Positions 12,965 through 24,945 are shown, counted from the first letter of the stretch. The stretch: 64,000 bases of DNA from Lineolata rhizophorae (GCA_010093515.1 MU001708.1:108754-172753), one strand, 5' to 3'. Notes: generated by a model from the letters alone, not told the origin. A program made the numbers and translations.

Positions 12965-15900
12965 ATGCATACGCACATTGTGTCCCTGTATGTTTTCCGA
13001 CATTTTATCTCGCGCCGGTCTTCATTTGCCCCTGCTTGTTTGTGAATTTTGCTTCGCCGCTCGTCGAGCCTCACCTCGTGGCGCCGACACCAAAGCGCGC
13101 AAACTTGCCGAACCCGGCCACCGGCTCTCCAATTCGAACTTCTGCTTCGCAGGCTCACACTCTGCTTTCCAGGTTCCTCCCGTACACGATAAATTTTAAC
13201 AACTTGCCTGCCTCGCGCCGGCAGAGCCCATCCCCGCGGCGGGGCGTCGCCACACTTCGTAAAGCCTCTACCGATCCTGCTTTAGAGCAAACTGCTAGCT
13301 TATTCTCGATACCCACCCCTCCAGGCACCCCGGCGGAGCGTGAACATGTCTTCCTGCAGGGCGAACCTAACGTGACGTCGTACTTCCCGCATCCGCACGA
13401 CCCGCGCTCAATGGGATGGAGCGACCCGCACGTGCCCGAGTTCGGCAGCAACCTCTTCTTCAACCAGCCGCGCTCCCGCGCCGCGCCCGCGCCGCCCGAC
13501 ACCATTCTGAGGTATGCCCAGCCGCCGATTGAAGACCGCCTGCCCGATGATCGCCCGCCGCAGAAGCCGGCGCATCGCCGGAGCATCAAGTCCCCGCGTG
13601 CCGCCAGCAGCGAGCGGGACTGGGACTCGGACTGGACTGTCGAGCCGGCCGTCGAGGGCAATGGCGGGTTGACCAACGCAGTTCGCGCCGCCATCAACTC
13701 GGGCGCCATGGGCGATATTTTCTGGGTTGGCACCCTCGGCTTTCCCACCGACGCGCTCGACGATGTGAAGAAGGACGAGATCCACGAGAAGCTCGAGTCC
13801 GAGTACGACGCGCTTCCGGTCTACGTCAGTGACAGCGACTTCGACGGCCACTACGTCCATTATTGCAAGACCATCCTGTGGCCCGTCTTTCACTACCAGA
13901 TCCCGGACCACCCCAAGAGCAAGGCTTACGAGGACCATTCCTGGGTCTACTACGTGCACCTTAACCAGGCGTTTGCGGACAAGGTGGTCAAGAATTACAA
14001 GCGCGGCGACATCATCTGGATCCACGACTACCATCTCCTGCTCGTCCCCGAAATGATCCGTAAGAAGCTTCCGGACGCGCAGATTGGCTTCTTCATGCAT
14101 GCCGCCTTCCCTTCCTCTGAGGTCTTCCGCTGCTTGTCCGTGAGGAAGGAACTGCTTCTCGGGATGCTTGGCGCGAATCTGGTCGCTTTCCAGACGCGCG
14201 AGTATGCGCACCACTTCTTGCAGACTTGCAGCCGGCTGCTGATCGTCGAGGCTACGAGCGAGGGCGTGCAGCTTGACGACCACTTCGTCAACGTCGCTTG
14301 GCTTGCTATCGGCGTCGATCCTAGAGGCTTGGGCATCGCTCGCAAGGATGACCAGGTTAAGGCCTGGATCAAGGTTATCGAAGACCGTTACAAGGACAAG
14401 AAGATTATTCTTGGTAGAGATAAGTTGGACAATGTGCGCGGAGTGAGGCAGAAGTTGCTGGCTTTTGAACTATTCCTGAACAAGTATCCAGAGTGGCGCG
14501 AGAAGGTACGTTGCGCAAAGTCAATCTGCAATGTATCTCAAGAAGTCTCATAAAATTCCCAGGTCGTGATGATCCAAGTGGCGACGTCAACCACCGAGAA
14601 CTCGGAGCTCGCTGCTACGGTCTCCGACATCGTCACTCGCATCGATTCGATGCACTCGACGCTTGCGCATCAGCCGCTAGTGTTCTTGCGCCAGGACATT
14701 CCTTTCGCGCAATATCTCGCTCTGCTGTCCGCTTCGGATGCTCTGATGATCACGAGCCTTCGCGAGGGCATGAATCTGACGGTTCATGAGTTCGTGTACT
14801 GTCAAGACGGGGAACTGAGCCCGAAGAAGCATGGTCCGGTGATCCTTTCCGAATTCACTGGCAGTGCCTCCGTTTTCGGGGGGCATGAGCTTTCGGTCAA
14901 CCCATGGGACTACCAAAAGTGTGCAGAGGCAATCAAGGTCGCGCTGGAGATGGATCCGGGTGAGAAGCTCCGCCGCTTCACCAAGATGCGTGAAGTCGTG
15001 ATGCATCACACGGGCGAGTATTGGTGCACCGGCCTCGTCAAGTCGCTCGCCAAGGTCCACGAGGAGCACTACCAACGGGACACAATGTCGATCCCGCGCC
15101 TCTCCATCACGCAAACGACTGAAAAGTACAAGAACTCGTCGCAACGGCTCTTCATCCTCGACTACGAGGGCACGCTCGCCCCCTACGGCAACCCGACGTC
15201 TATCATCCTTACCTCGCCGCAGCGCGTCATTGATGCGCTCAGCGACCTCACTGCTGACTCGCGCAACCGCGTCTACGTCATGTCCGGACGAACGCCCGAG
15301 GAGCTAGAGCGCCTTTTTGTGCGGTTGCCGGGCGTAGGCATCATCGCAGAGAACGGGTGCTTTGTGCGGCCAGTTGGCAGCGACGAGTGGCTGCAGTTTG
15401 CGGACCAGGAGCGCATGGAGTCGTGGAAGCCCGGCGTGCGCCAGATCCTGCAGTACTACGTGGACCGCATTGAGGGGTCGGCCATCGAGGAGCGCCACTG
15501 CTCCATGGTGTTCCGGTACGACAGCGTCGAGGACCCGGAGGCGGCGGCTAGGCACGCCGGCGACGCGGCCAACCACATCAACGACGCGTGCGAAGCGCAA
15601 CGAGTCCATGCCGTCCCTGTCAATCGCGCCGTCATTATCGAACCCACAGATTGGAGCAAGGCCTCGGCCGCAAGCCACATTTTTGAGAACATCTGTCGCG
15701 GCAACGGCAACGGCAACGGCAACGGCATTCTCACGCGCTCTGCCTCGAACGCCGGCTCCGCCCACGGAAGCGAGGACCAGGCCGCCGGCCCGCCGTCCCT
15801 CACGACTCTCTCCGAAGGACCCGGCACCCCGCGCAACACGACGGCGACGGGCACACCCATCGTCGACATGTCGGCGCTGGCTCAGCCGCTCGCCGAAGCG

Positions 15901-16626
15901 GCCGTCGAGACGACGCCGTCGTCGTCGCTGCCCTCGCAGACGTCGCCGCTGTCGCAGATGGCGTCGCCGCCCTCGCAGGCCATGTCGCCGCAGTCGCAGG
16001 CAACGACGATGTCGTCGCTGCCCTCGCAGGCGCTGTCGTCCTCGGCCCTCGGCCCCGCCGCCAACACGTTCGCTAGCGAAGGCCAATCCGCCGCCGCCGC
16101 CGCCGCACAAACCGGCGCCCAGCCGCCGGCCCACCCGGACATGCAGCCTCTGGCCGCCGTGCTGGAGTCGTCGCCGACGTCGCCGGCGCAGGTCCCCCAG
16201 TCGCCGGCGCTGTCGGGCGCCATGTCGCCGGCGGCGACGGCGTCGACGTCGGCGTCGGCGTCGAGGCCGGGACTGCACCGGACCGGCGGCGCAAGCGCCG
16301 CGGGCGGCTCCGGGCCCGACTTCTTGTTTGTGGCGGGGGACGATCGCGAGGACGAGGTCATCTTCCGGTGGGCGAACAAGTTGGGGGCTAAAGGGGAGGT
16401 GCCGAACGTGACGACGGTGTGCGTGGGGAAGAGGAGGAACACGGAGGCCATGGCGACGTTGACGCAAGGGACGACTGGTGAGTTGGGCTGTCCTTTTTCT
16501 TTCGTTTTGCGTTTGCGTTTTGTGTTTGTGTGGAGAGGTATCTATGTGGCTTCGATGTGGCTAACGCTGGGTTTAGGTCTGCTGTCGGTCTTGCAGAGGC
16601 TGGCGAGGGCGAGTCAGGTGTATTAG
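12965..16626 (+). CDS. Trehalose-6-phosphate synthase/phosphatase-like regulatory subunit (Tsl1/Tps3 type)
   Basis: Four exons: 12965-12987, 13173-14505, 14563-16477, 16577-16626, about 1106 residues. The first exon is inferred: it joins MHTHIVSL to FLPYTINF, the usual start of this family. Residues from about 150 to 600 form a GT20 trehalose-phosphate synthase fold (HDYHLLLVP, FPSSEVFR, SLREGMNLTVHEF). A phosphatase-like HAD domain follows. Its first motif reads DYEGTL at residues 652-657, where active phosphatases have DxDGT, so the second Asp is Glu. The last motif, GDDREDE, is intact. In the synthase part the usual DYxKG loop reads DNVRG. Together with the CHEF-like VHEFVYCQ block this points to the non-catalytic Tsl1/Tps3 class, which scaffolds and regulates the Tps1-Tps2 complex in the cytosol; that is family knowledge plus inference. 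A Ser/Pro/Ala/Gln-rich insertion of about 200 residues (15697-16310) interrupts the HAD domain. Confidence 0.9.
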
Positions 16627-18982
16627 GTGGTTCGCGCGCCTGCCGCCGAAGGCGAGGGCGGTGAGGATGGTGTTGCGCGGGGAGATGAATAGCAGAGGCG
16701 GCGATGGAGTCGTGGGTGTGGGTGTAAGATTTCACTGCGGACAATGCAAAAGGCATGTGGAGAGGGAGGAGTGAGCGACTGGGGAGTATTAGCAGGGAGA
16801 GAAGTTCCGTAACTTAGGCATGTGGAGTCGCGTGCGAGCTCTGCGGCAACCTTTCTAGGATCCCCGTCAAGCTTAGATAGTATTCTTAACTTCTTCCACT
16901 ACCTTTGTTCTCCTTGGGTTTTTTCCTCCCGCGCCTCGTGGGACCATTACGGACCCTGAGAATGGGGGCTGTTGTTGTTGTTGTTGTTGTTGTCAACATT
17001 TCCCTTTTTGTTTTGATACATGCGGACGACTTGGCATGAACATGATATCCCCCCTTGGCGAAGCATTTTATGTGGCGATGAAATTGTTACGGATAGGAAT
17101 AGAGGAAATAACAAGAAAAAAAATAGAATATAGACGCAATGGACGGTTTTGTTGGGTTTTCGTTTTACTTTTGAACAGGTAGGAAGACTAAGACACTGAG
17201 AGCGTAGTCGTTGAGATAGTTAGAAAGCGCTTTTACTTTCTAGTTAATCGGGCTTTGGTGGCTCAGATGCATTCGCTGTTTGGGAGACTTGTAGAACGTA
17301 GAATTAGTGTAAATTGTATGTCAGCAAGCTCTACTCATGATATAACTATGATTATGCTACAGAATGGTGGGAGTTCAATAAAAGTGGAATGATTTTAAAA
17401 TGGTACAACGCTTATCTTGACCTGAGCAGCTTAACGTGTCTTGGAAGACGCTTCTTATCAATAAGATATCGAAGCGAACTAGAGGCTCCAACAATATCTC
17501 CGGTCCAGATGGTGATGTCCGGCTTCTTCTGTGGTCATAGACTTCGTAAATGGATCTTCTCGTTCAGTTTTGCATCGGCCTTGATAAATCTTTCTCGGAG
17601 CCTCACTGCTCCGTACTAAGTACGTACATCCACACTATGAGACTATATACTACAGGCTGTTGCTCGTAGTGGCGAATTTGACTGGAATACTTAATATGCC
17701 CGCTTGCGTTCCCATAGTAATACGGTAGCCGTGTATTGCTCTATGGATCTTTCATAGGAGAATTCTCACGACTTACCGCAGCCATAGATTCTTAAAATAG
17801 TACATATTTCCCAACCAAGCCGCCCTCCAAAGGAAGCTTCAATAGTCTTAGGACTAGCAAACCCTGATAATAGTAGCTCTAATGTGAGGCCTAGCCTTGA
17901 TTGACGTCAAAGCTGGAGACGTCACTAGGAAAGAAAAAGGGGCACAAGGCAATGAGCTCGGCGCTTGCAGATGACAAGCATGCGAATGGCCAGGAGTCTA
18001 AGGCGTCTAAGGGAAATGTGATTGCAGAAATAAAAGTCCCAGCAGTTTGGGATAAGAAGCACGTACTTGAGAAGTCTTTGCGTCAGCAGCCTCAGCGGAA
18101 TACTGTAACTGGGCAGCAGTGACTCAACGTATCGGTGAATAACCTCGTATATATCTTGCCACTGTCGCACTGTTGCAAATATAGGACTCCGGGACATCGG
18201 AGCAGTCGCGTCTCGCCCAATATATTCGCGGAGCGCAAGCGCCGCGAGAAACAGGATGAGGCGGGCTGGCTTTCACGTGCGGCGAGGCGCTTGCCCAATC
18301 AGAACGTGCACCGCCGGGTTGAGCTTCGTGGCGTCGTGCTGCGCCGCATAAGCGCCCCGAGTCGAGTGCCGTACTTGCGACCGGATAGGTGTTGCGGCAG
18401 CGCAAAGCGGCGCATGTTGCGATTCTAGGGAGAATTGGATGCGGTAAATGTCTTTTTGCCCGTGCCGGCGAGGGAGAATCGGGACGTGGGCGTGTTGGGA
18501 ACGGCGCGGCGGCGGCGGCGGCCTCCCTGCAGCCGGAGACGGGACGCGGGCGATCGCGCCCCGGTCGGCGGCCTGGGCCGTAGCCAACCACAGCAGGACA
18601 GACAGCGGCTGCGCGTCTCTCGCATCTTTTCTTCGCTGTCCACGTCACCTGTTCTCCAGCACAACGTCCCGCCAGCATCGCGCACCGCTGCACCCCCCCG
18701 GTTCCCTCCTGCCACCTCCGGCTGCCGCCCAGCTGGAGTCACCAACGGACCCCGCTCGCGCCACCAGCCGCGCTCTGTATGGCCGCCGGCGGGCCGCCTC
18801 GCTGACCTTAAGCCGCACGCCGGCGCCGGCAGCCTGTCCGGGGCCCTCGCCCAATCGCCGCAGACGTTAAGCGCGCCCGTACGCCCGCCAACCCTGCCCC
18901 GTTCCCGCCCGCCGCGCTGGACAAGTTGCCGCCCTCGACCCGCCGACCCAGCCTGAGCCGGATCGCCATATGAAGCGCCGAC
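16627..18982. other. Intergenic region, 3' UTR then promoter of RD-repeat gene
   Basis: No supported gene. A GTT microsatellite lies at 16971-16993. An AATAAA-like word near 17378 is a possible but distant poly(A) signal. Bases 17.1-18.1 kb are AT-richer than the flanks and contain only short frames. A frame at 17901-18122 (73 codons, Lys-rich) matches nothing I know. From 18.4 kb the sequence is GC-rich and probably promoter and leader of the next gene. Confidence 0.55.
16971..16993 (+). repeat. GTT microsatellite
   Basis: Perfect GTT repeat of seven to eight units, about 350 bases after the stop codon of the trehalose-subunit gene, probably in or near its 3' UTR. Confidence 0.9.
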
Positions 18983-21874
18983 ATGTCGAGCAGAGAGTCG
19001 GACCATAGGCGCCGCAGGAAGGCCCACGACCATCACCACCACCACCACAGCGACCGGGACCGAGACCGAGACCGAGACCGCGACAGGGGTGACCGCGAGC
19101 GAGATCGCGAGCGAGATCGTGACCGTGACAGAGACCGCGACCGCGACCGTGACAGAGACCGCGACCGCGACCGCGACCGCGACCGCGACCGCGACCGCGA
19201 TCGTGACTCGCCACGTACCAAGGACCGCGAGAAGCACCGCTCGTTGCGCTCGCTGCACAAGGCGGCCGCGTCGTCGTCTTCCAAGGAAGCCGACCGCCCG
19301 CACACCTCCCGCTCACATTCACATTCCTCTCGCAAGATGTCGGCCGCCGTCCCGGAGATGGACCGCCGCGCAGCCACCGCCTCGCCCGGCGCCTCGCGAG
19401 TTTCGTTACCGTATCCTGCCTTTTCGAAGGAACACAGCAAGGAAGCAGTAGGACCGAACCCCAAACTCTCGCTGTACACGCCGGACCCGACAGACGTTGG
19501 TGGTGAGGGCAAGAGGAGAGACGTAGACGACCTCGAAACGCCCCGAGCCACAGCCCATGGCAATCCACCTCCTAGCCCGCCCTTGACGGGAACCGAGCCA
19601 GATCTGAAGCGAACAAGTAGCGGTGGAAGCATGAGGAAAGCCGCTCAGGGTGCAAAGGTCGAAATGGAGGGTGGCAGGAGGAGCTTGGACAGTGGGCTAC
19701 GACCTAGCGGACCGAAAATGTCAACATCAAGATCAAGCCTTCGTCAGACAGCAAACGTCGACGATGTCAAGTCTCAAATGTCCACAGACATATCGTCGCT
19801 GCGGGAGTCAACAATTAAGGAGTCCTCGGTTGGCACAGGCTCAACTACGGAGCAGGGCTCTGGCCTGACTGCCAACGCTGGCCCAAATGGCCCTGATGCC
19901 TCAAGCACAGACTCAGATGCCACGGCCGTCAGGCCTGAACATAACCAGGTCCGAGAAGCCGAGTCAACAATATCAAATACCGAATCTTCACCATCCGTTA
20001 TCGACTCATCACCCCGAACACCGACAACACAAGATCAACGCTTCCCGCCTATCGAACCGACTTCCAAGAGCCCTGCGCCTGTCGAAGTTTTTACTGAAGG
20101 TATAGACTCGGCCACCATGCAGCGCCAGCCGTCAGTTGCAAACGCAGGGCCACAGGCGTCCCAACCTCCTCCTCCACCGCCACCGCCTCCCCCGATCATG
20201 CCAACGAATGTTCCTCGTGTGGATTATTTGCTCCAGAACGGCGGGCTGTCTCACATGATTCCAAGAAACTTCCTCTCCTCAGTCTACCCGCAACAGCAAG
20301 TACCCGTATACCATCAGTACATGTCGCCGCGCCCGCAGCCGCAGCAGATGAACCACGCATCTGCTATATTCGCGCCGCTCCTAAATATTCTGGACGACTA
20401 CTCCAAAGTAATTTCAAAGAATGGATCGGTTGCGGTGGCCACCGGTTATCGGTCTGTTGCTCGCAGACTGCTCGACCGGCTCGAAGCCGTTTTCGCGCGA
20501 AATATCTCCTCCGAGATCTGCGACTGCATCCTGTGCCAAGCTAACCCCCGCACCGCTTACCCCACGGAGGAAGACACAGGTGTTAGCTGGGGTGAGATTT
20601 TGGAGTATGTGTCCGGTCGGAGAGAGCTACCGCACTGGCCACCGTTCTCGATCGAGGTCGGCTCGTCAGGGCTAGGAATCCTGGGGATGGAGAACAATCC
20701 GCCAATGCAGAAGCTTGATGAGGATGTTCCAGACGAGTACCGCTCTCACTACGTGCGGCAGAGCAAGAAGACCAAGCAGGCCGTCCAACACTGGCTAGCG
20801 GGCCAGCCGGAGATGGAGTCAAGCCCCCCCCCGGAGGTCGATGATGAAACCCTCACCTTCGCGATGCTCACACACATCGAGCCTGAGAAGCGACCCTATT
20901 TCAAAGCTCTATTAAAAGGAATGCCGTCACTCCCAGAGTCACGTGCAGCTACACCTCTACACGTACAAGAAGTGCGGCCCGAGATCATTGCCAAGACATC
21001 CCTGGCCCTCCAAAGGCTATACCGGCTCACCGAGCCTCCTCGCGACCCAGAGTGCGTCATGTACCTGCTCAATAACCCGGACCTACACAGCATCCTTGTC
21101 ACCTTGGCAGCCGTCTCCGCCGGCGAGTGGGAGATACTTGTCTCGGGCCGTTTCGATGGGTTCTTATGGAGCGGGGCCGACTCCGTCCCGCAGCAATCCC
21201 CCACCAACGCGCGTCCCGGCGGCGCGCCCCCATCGGCCGCCCATTCTCGTACGACAACGCCCTTCAGCCCCGCGGGCCCGACGTCGCGCGGGCCGACGCC
21301 GAACCCGCTCTCGCGCAACATCAGCACGGGGTCGCTACCGTCGCGCACCATGACGGCGTCTCCCGGCGCGGGCGGGGCCGGGGGAAGCGCGCCGGGGGCG
21401 CCGGTCCAGGTGGACGAGGAGACGGAGATCGCGGTGCTGGCCGAGGTGGAGCGCGACATCTACCTGGGCATGGAGGCGCTCGAGGACGCGTTCGAGGAGC
21501 TGCACGTGCGGGCCGAGGCGGTGCGGCGGGCGCTGCGGGAGCGCAACGCGGGGCTGGCCATGGCGGCGCAGGGCCGGCGCGGCAGCGCGGCGCACCCGGT
21601 CGAGGTCCGACTGGGCACGCCGGCCAGCTACGCGGGCAGCGAGATGGGCAAGGCGGCCGGCTGGGAGAGCGAAACGGACGACGGGTTCGACGACCTCCGG
21701 AGCGAGATCGTGCCCGATGACTCGGCCAGCAACATCAGTCACAATCGGCGGAGGAGGCCAGATCGGCGGTCGACGAGGAGGACGCCGGCGCCGGTGGCGG
21801 AGGAAGGGGAGAGCGAGGTTGGGGCGAAGGAGGGGACGAGGTCGAGGGATGGGGCCAAGTCGAGGCGGCGTTAA
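18983..21874 (+). CDS. Conserved fungal protein with N-terminal His run and Arg-Asp repeat, function unknown
   Basis: One uninterrupted frame of 963 codons. After a basic start and six His residues comes an alternating Arg-Asp tract (about residues 23-74), then a Ser/Thr-rich disordered region to about residue 395 with a run of ten Pro. Residues from about 410 to 740 look folded. This part begins near LLQNGGLSHMIPRNFL, holds a CDCILC cysteine pair, an aromatic stretch GVSWGEILEYVSGR, and ends near GEWEILVSGRFDGFLW. The C-terminal part has one coiled-coil-like acidic helix (DEETEIAVLAEVERDIYLGM) and a basic tail. The folded core has the look of a widely conserved filamentous-fungal family, but I cannot name its function. 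RD repeats occur in RNA-processing and transcription proteins, so a nuclear role is possible but only an inference. The start is the first Met in frame, just before the His run. Confidence 0.85.
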   Translation: MSSRESDHRRRRKAHDHHHHHHSDRDRDRDRDRDRGDRERDRERDRDRDRDRDRDRDRDRDRDRDRDRDRDRDRDSPRTKDREKHRSLRSLHKAAASSSSKEADRPHTSRSHSHSSRKMSAAVPEMDRRAATASPGASRVSLPYPAFSKEHSKEAVGPNPKLSLYTPDPTDVGGEGKRRDVDDLETPRATAHGNPPPSPPLTGTEPDLKRTSSGGSMRKAAQGAKVEMEGGRRSLDSGLRPSGPKMSTSRSSLRQTANVDDVKSQMSTDISSLRESTIKESSVGTGSTTEQGSGLTANAGPNGPDASSTDSDATAVRPEHNQVREAESTISNTESSPSVIDSSPRTPTTQDQRFPPIEPTSKSPAPVEVFTEGIDSATMQRQPSVANAGPQASQPPPPPPPPPPIMPTNVPRVDYLLQNGGLSHMIPRNFLSSVYPQQQVPVYHQYMSPRPQPQQMNHASAIFAPLLNILDDYSKVISKNGSVAVATGYRSVARRLLDRLEAVFARNISSEICDCILCQANPRTAYPTEEDTGVSWGEILEYVSGRRELPHWPPFSIEVGSSGLGILGMENNPPMQKLDEDVPDEYRSHYVRQSKKTKQAVQHWLAGQPEMESSPPPEVDDETLTFAMLTHIEPEKRPYFKALLKGMPSLPESRAATPLHVQEVRPEIIAKTSLALQRLYRLTEPPRDPECVMYLLNNPDLHSILVTLAAVSAGEWEILVSGRFDGFLWSGADSVPQQSPTNARPGGAPPSAAHSRTTTPFSPAGPTSRGPTPNPLSRNISTGSLPSRTMTASPGAGGAGGSAPGAPVQVDEETEIAVLAEVERDIYLGMEALEDAFEELHVRAEAVRRALRERNAGLAMAAQGRRGSAAHPVEVRLGTPASYAGSEMGKAAGWESETDDGFDDLRSEIVPDDSASNISHNRRRRPDRRSTRRTPAPVAEEGESEVGAKEGTRSRDGAKSRRR
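19047..19203 (+). repeat. Hexanucleotide repeat encoding Arg-Asp dipeptides
   Basis: Imperfect six-base units of the type CGMGAC/CGYGAY, about 25 copies, inside the coding region. Third-position changes keep the Arg-Asp pattern, so the protein repeat is better conserved than the DNA repeat. Confidence 0.9.
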
Positions 21875-24800
21875 GAGGGGTTTCCCTTTTGTTTCTTTTC
21901 TTCTTTTGTTTCTTTTCTTCTTTTTTTTTTTTTCTCTCCTTCCCTTTTCTGTCTATTCCGCCTCTTTTTTTTGTTGCATGCTGCGATGTAGTAAGGTCTG
22001 GACCGATCGGGCCGGCCTAAGGAAATCTGTGCTCTTTTTTTTTTTTGTTTGGTCCAGCGTTTGCATGTTCCTCTCTTTTTACTGCGTCCTTTCCCTTTAT
22101 TCTTCTCTTTCCTTCCGTCCTAGTATCTCTCCATTTCCTGCATAAGCGTAACCATCTGGGCTGCGAGCGGGCCGTCTGGAGAGGCAGGCCTTTTTTTTTT
22201 TTGTGTGTGTCTGCCCTATCTGGCGCCTGCGCTCGCGAGACACGGCCGCTGAAAACCATGACACGAACAGTTTGAAAGTCTGACTGACTGCATTGGGTCG
22301 GCGAAAACCAATTACTACTTTCTACTCTTACTACTTCTACATACGCACAAGTCTTGACTGTCTGTCGCGCGAAGCAAATTCGTTGTGCTGCGGAGAGAGG
22401 GGAGAGGCGAGGGGGAGAGTGGACGTTAGTGGGGACTTGGCCGGCCATTTCCGGGGTGATCCATCTGTCGATCGATATGGCTCGGGAGCCAGTCCCGTTC
22501 CTTTGGTCCTGGGTGTCTTCTGACGGCACCCTGGCACGGAGAACGCGGTGAGTGCGAAGGGGTGATTTGGCTGGACGAAATTGCCTGCTCTTGCGTTCGA
22601 GTTGTATTACTTTGATATACCTTTGGTTGCCCACCCAACAGCTGGGGCCATAGCAATTTACAAATGTCCAAGTGCTCGCGCGCGGCTCCTGGTGGCTTCG
22701 TCCGTGAGGACGCGGGCAGCAGCGGGGTGCTGCGGGTGGTGGGTTAGGGTTGGCGGTGAGGTGGATGCTCGATCGGCTGGCAGATCGGATCGGACGACGC
22801 TAGCGCGGTGGAGCGCCCCGCCGCCGCGCCTCGGCCAATCAGGGCGCGGCCTTGGCAAGGGCGCGAAACGGGTGCGCCGCCCGGGCCGCGGGCGGCCATT
22901 GGCGGGCGGCTCGCGCTCGGGAAACCCGGCCCAAGTGGGCAAGTAAGTAAACAGGCGCGTTGGCAACGTCGTGTCTTGCGGTGTGCGGCACGGCAGAGAC
23001 CCGTAGACGGAGCGATTGGGATCCAATTCGTCTCGTGGATGGAGCGCGGAGGAGATTGGGACAAGGGGAGTTTTGAAGAGAGATTGGTCTGGGGGAGGTT
23101 TGCTGTGCTTTTTGGCGTGTTTACGGTCACTTTGGGCGCCGTTACGCCCGCCGGTGCTCGACTCCGGGCATCCTTGTCCGCTGGCCCTGGGCATTGCCAT
23201 GGGCAGGCAAGTTCTAGGGCGTCTTCCGCAAGTGTAATTCCGCCGAGGTTTGTTTTTATGTACATACGCACTTCTTTTACCCCGGTGTACACATGTGCCT
23301 ACGAGCAACGCGCACGCGTCCTCCTCCATTCACTCGTGCACCCCCCAATCACTTGTCTCTCTCCTTCTGCCGATCGTAGTGGCTGTTGTTGTCGTCGTTG
23401 TTGTTGCTCGGGCGGCCTCGACTACATACGGCGTACATGGTACATATATCCACATCCACACGTCCTCTCCCAAACAGCGGCGCGTCTTCCCCTCCCCGGC
23501 GAGCTCCCGAGGGCACATCCATGCCTATAACGCGCGGGGGATAAGCAACTGTGGACGGCGGGGACCGCAGCAACCAACGCGACCCTCGCCCCGGCCATTC
23601 GTTTGCCCAGACGACACGGGGCGCAGCAGCCCGTGTGTACATGTGTGTGTGTGTGTGTATGTGCGTGTGCTTGTGTGCTTTCGCACGTGTTGTTGACGAA
23701 GGGAAGCTGAACAGGGCCTGAGGTTGGCCCGCCGCTGCTTCGGCGCCTCTCTCACGCTTTTTTTCTCTTGCGCGTCGCCTTGTGTACGCAGCACGCGTGC
23801 TTGCTGGCCTTCCCTGGTGGTTTGTTTTATTTTCCCTTGGGGCTTGCAGCCCGGCCGCACGACCTTCCTTCCTACCCGCAACCTTGCAGCCGGGGTGACG
23901 GCTGGGAAAAAAAGAGAGATCAAAGCCGTTTGCTTCTCCTTCCGCATCTGCCTGCTGCCTTCTTCTGTATTCACTTTTTTTCTTTTTTTTGTTACCTCTA
24001 TTTTCCCTCGGCGCCTGAGCGGCATTTAGAGGTTGTGTCCTCGAGCGGGCTACCAGAAACAAATAAAAGTAAGTCAATGCTTTTTTTCCCTCGTCTCCAA
24101 GTGCCTCCCGTCCGCTCCCTTCCCCACATATACATACGTACGCCGCACGCCGAGTGAGACACGCACGCCGCACGCCGCACACAGCACGCACATACTCGCC
24201 CAGCGCACCGGGCTCGAGGACCCCCGCCGCCGAAAAAGTTCCAGCTTAGGCACGGCGATTTCCGCTTTGAAAGCCGCGCTTTCGCCGTTGGGTTCGTCGC
24301 GCAGGTGCTCCGCTGGGCAGACGGAGTCCAAGCTCGAGCCGCGGTTGCTTAGGCCCCGTTGTTGTCCCGGCGGCGGCGGCGGCGACGACGGCGGCGCTTA
24401 GATATCTGCAATAGCTCCACGACTCGGCACCGGCGCACCTTCTTACATACCGGGACCGCTGCGAGGGCGAGACGCCGGCGCGCAGGCCTTGTTCGGGGCC
24501 CGCCATTGTGTTCTTTTGCTTTACCTTTTGTTTGTTTGTTTGTTTGTGTTTTCGCGGGCCAATTGGGCTAATCGAAGGCGCCTGCGCAGGGCGAACGAGC
24601 ACGCCCGCGAGAAGCGGTTTCCGTCTTCCCCTTTCGTCGCGGCCCGGAAAAAGCCCCCCGACCGTCTTGTCTAAGACAACGACGCACGAAGCGCATTCCC
24701 GCCAGCCCATTTGTTTCGCGCCGCCCGAGTCGGGTTGGTTTGGCTTGCCGGCCTTGACACGCTTGGCACGCCCCTACCCTGGCCCCGGGAACGACGTTCG

Positions 24801-24945
24801 AACACTACCACCCTCCCCCGGTCGCAGCTGAGGGACGACGAGTTCCTGCGTGGCTCGTACGTCTGCTTAACCGCCGGATAACGCGCCTGGAGGGTTCTGA
24901 AACAGTGGGGACAAAGTGTGGCAGGACGTTGCGCACGAAGCAAGG
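21875..24945. other. Long intergenic region upstream of the Ste20-type kinase
   Basis: No supported gene in 3 kb. It has several T-rich stretches (21.9-22.1 kb, near 22.19 kb, 23.94-23.99 kb), a TG-rich microsatellite at about 23642-23690, and GC-rich promoter-like sequence at 22.7-22.95 and 24.2-24.9 kb. A long 5' UTR for the kinase is likely in such a spacer but cannot be seen directly. Confidence 0.55.
23642..23690 (+). repeat. TG-rich microsatellite
   Basis: A run of TG dinucleotides interrupted by a few A and C bases, in the spacer before the kinase gene. Confidence 0.85.

Noticed and set aside
12847-13172. Extended N-terminus for the trehalose subunit starting at 12847
   Set aside because: The sequence is Cys/His-rich and unlike the family; splicing 12987 to 13173 gives the expected MxxxxxSLFLPYTINF start.
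15304-16467. 387-codon minus-strand frame over the trehalose gene
   Set aside because: Arg/Gly-run composition caused by Ser/Pro/Gln codon repeats on the other strand; the + strand has family motifs.
22658-23329. 223-codon minus-strand frame in the kinase upstream region
   Set aside because: No domain, mixed low-complexity composition, several overlapping frames of similar length in GC-rich promoter-like DNA.
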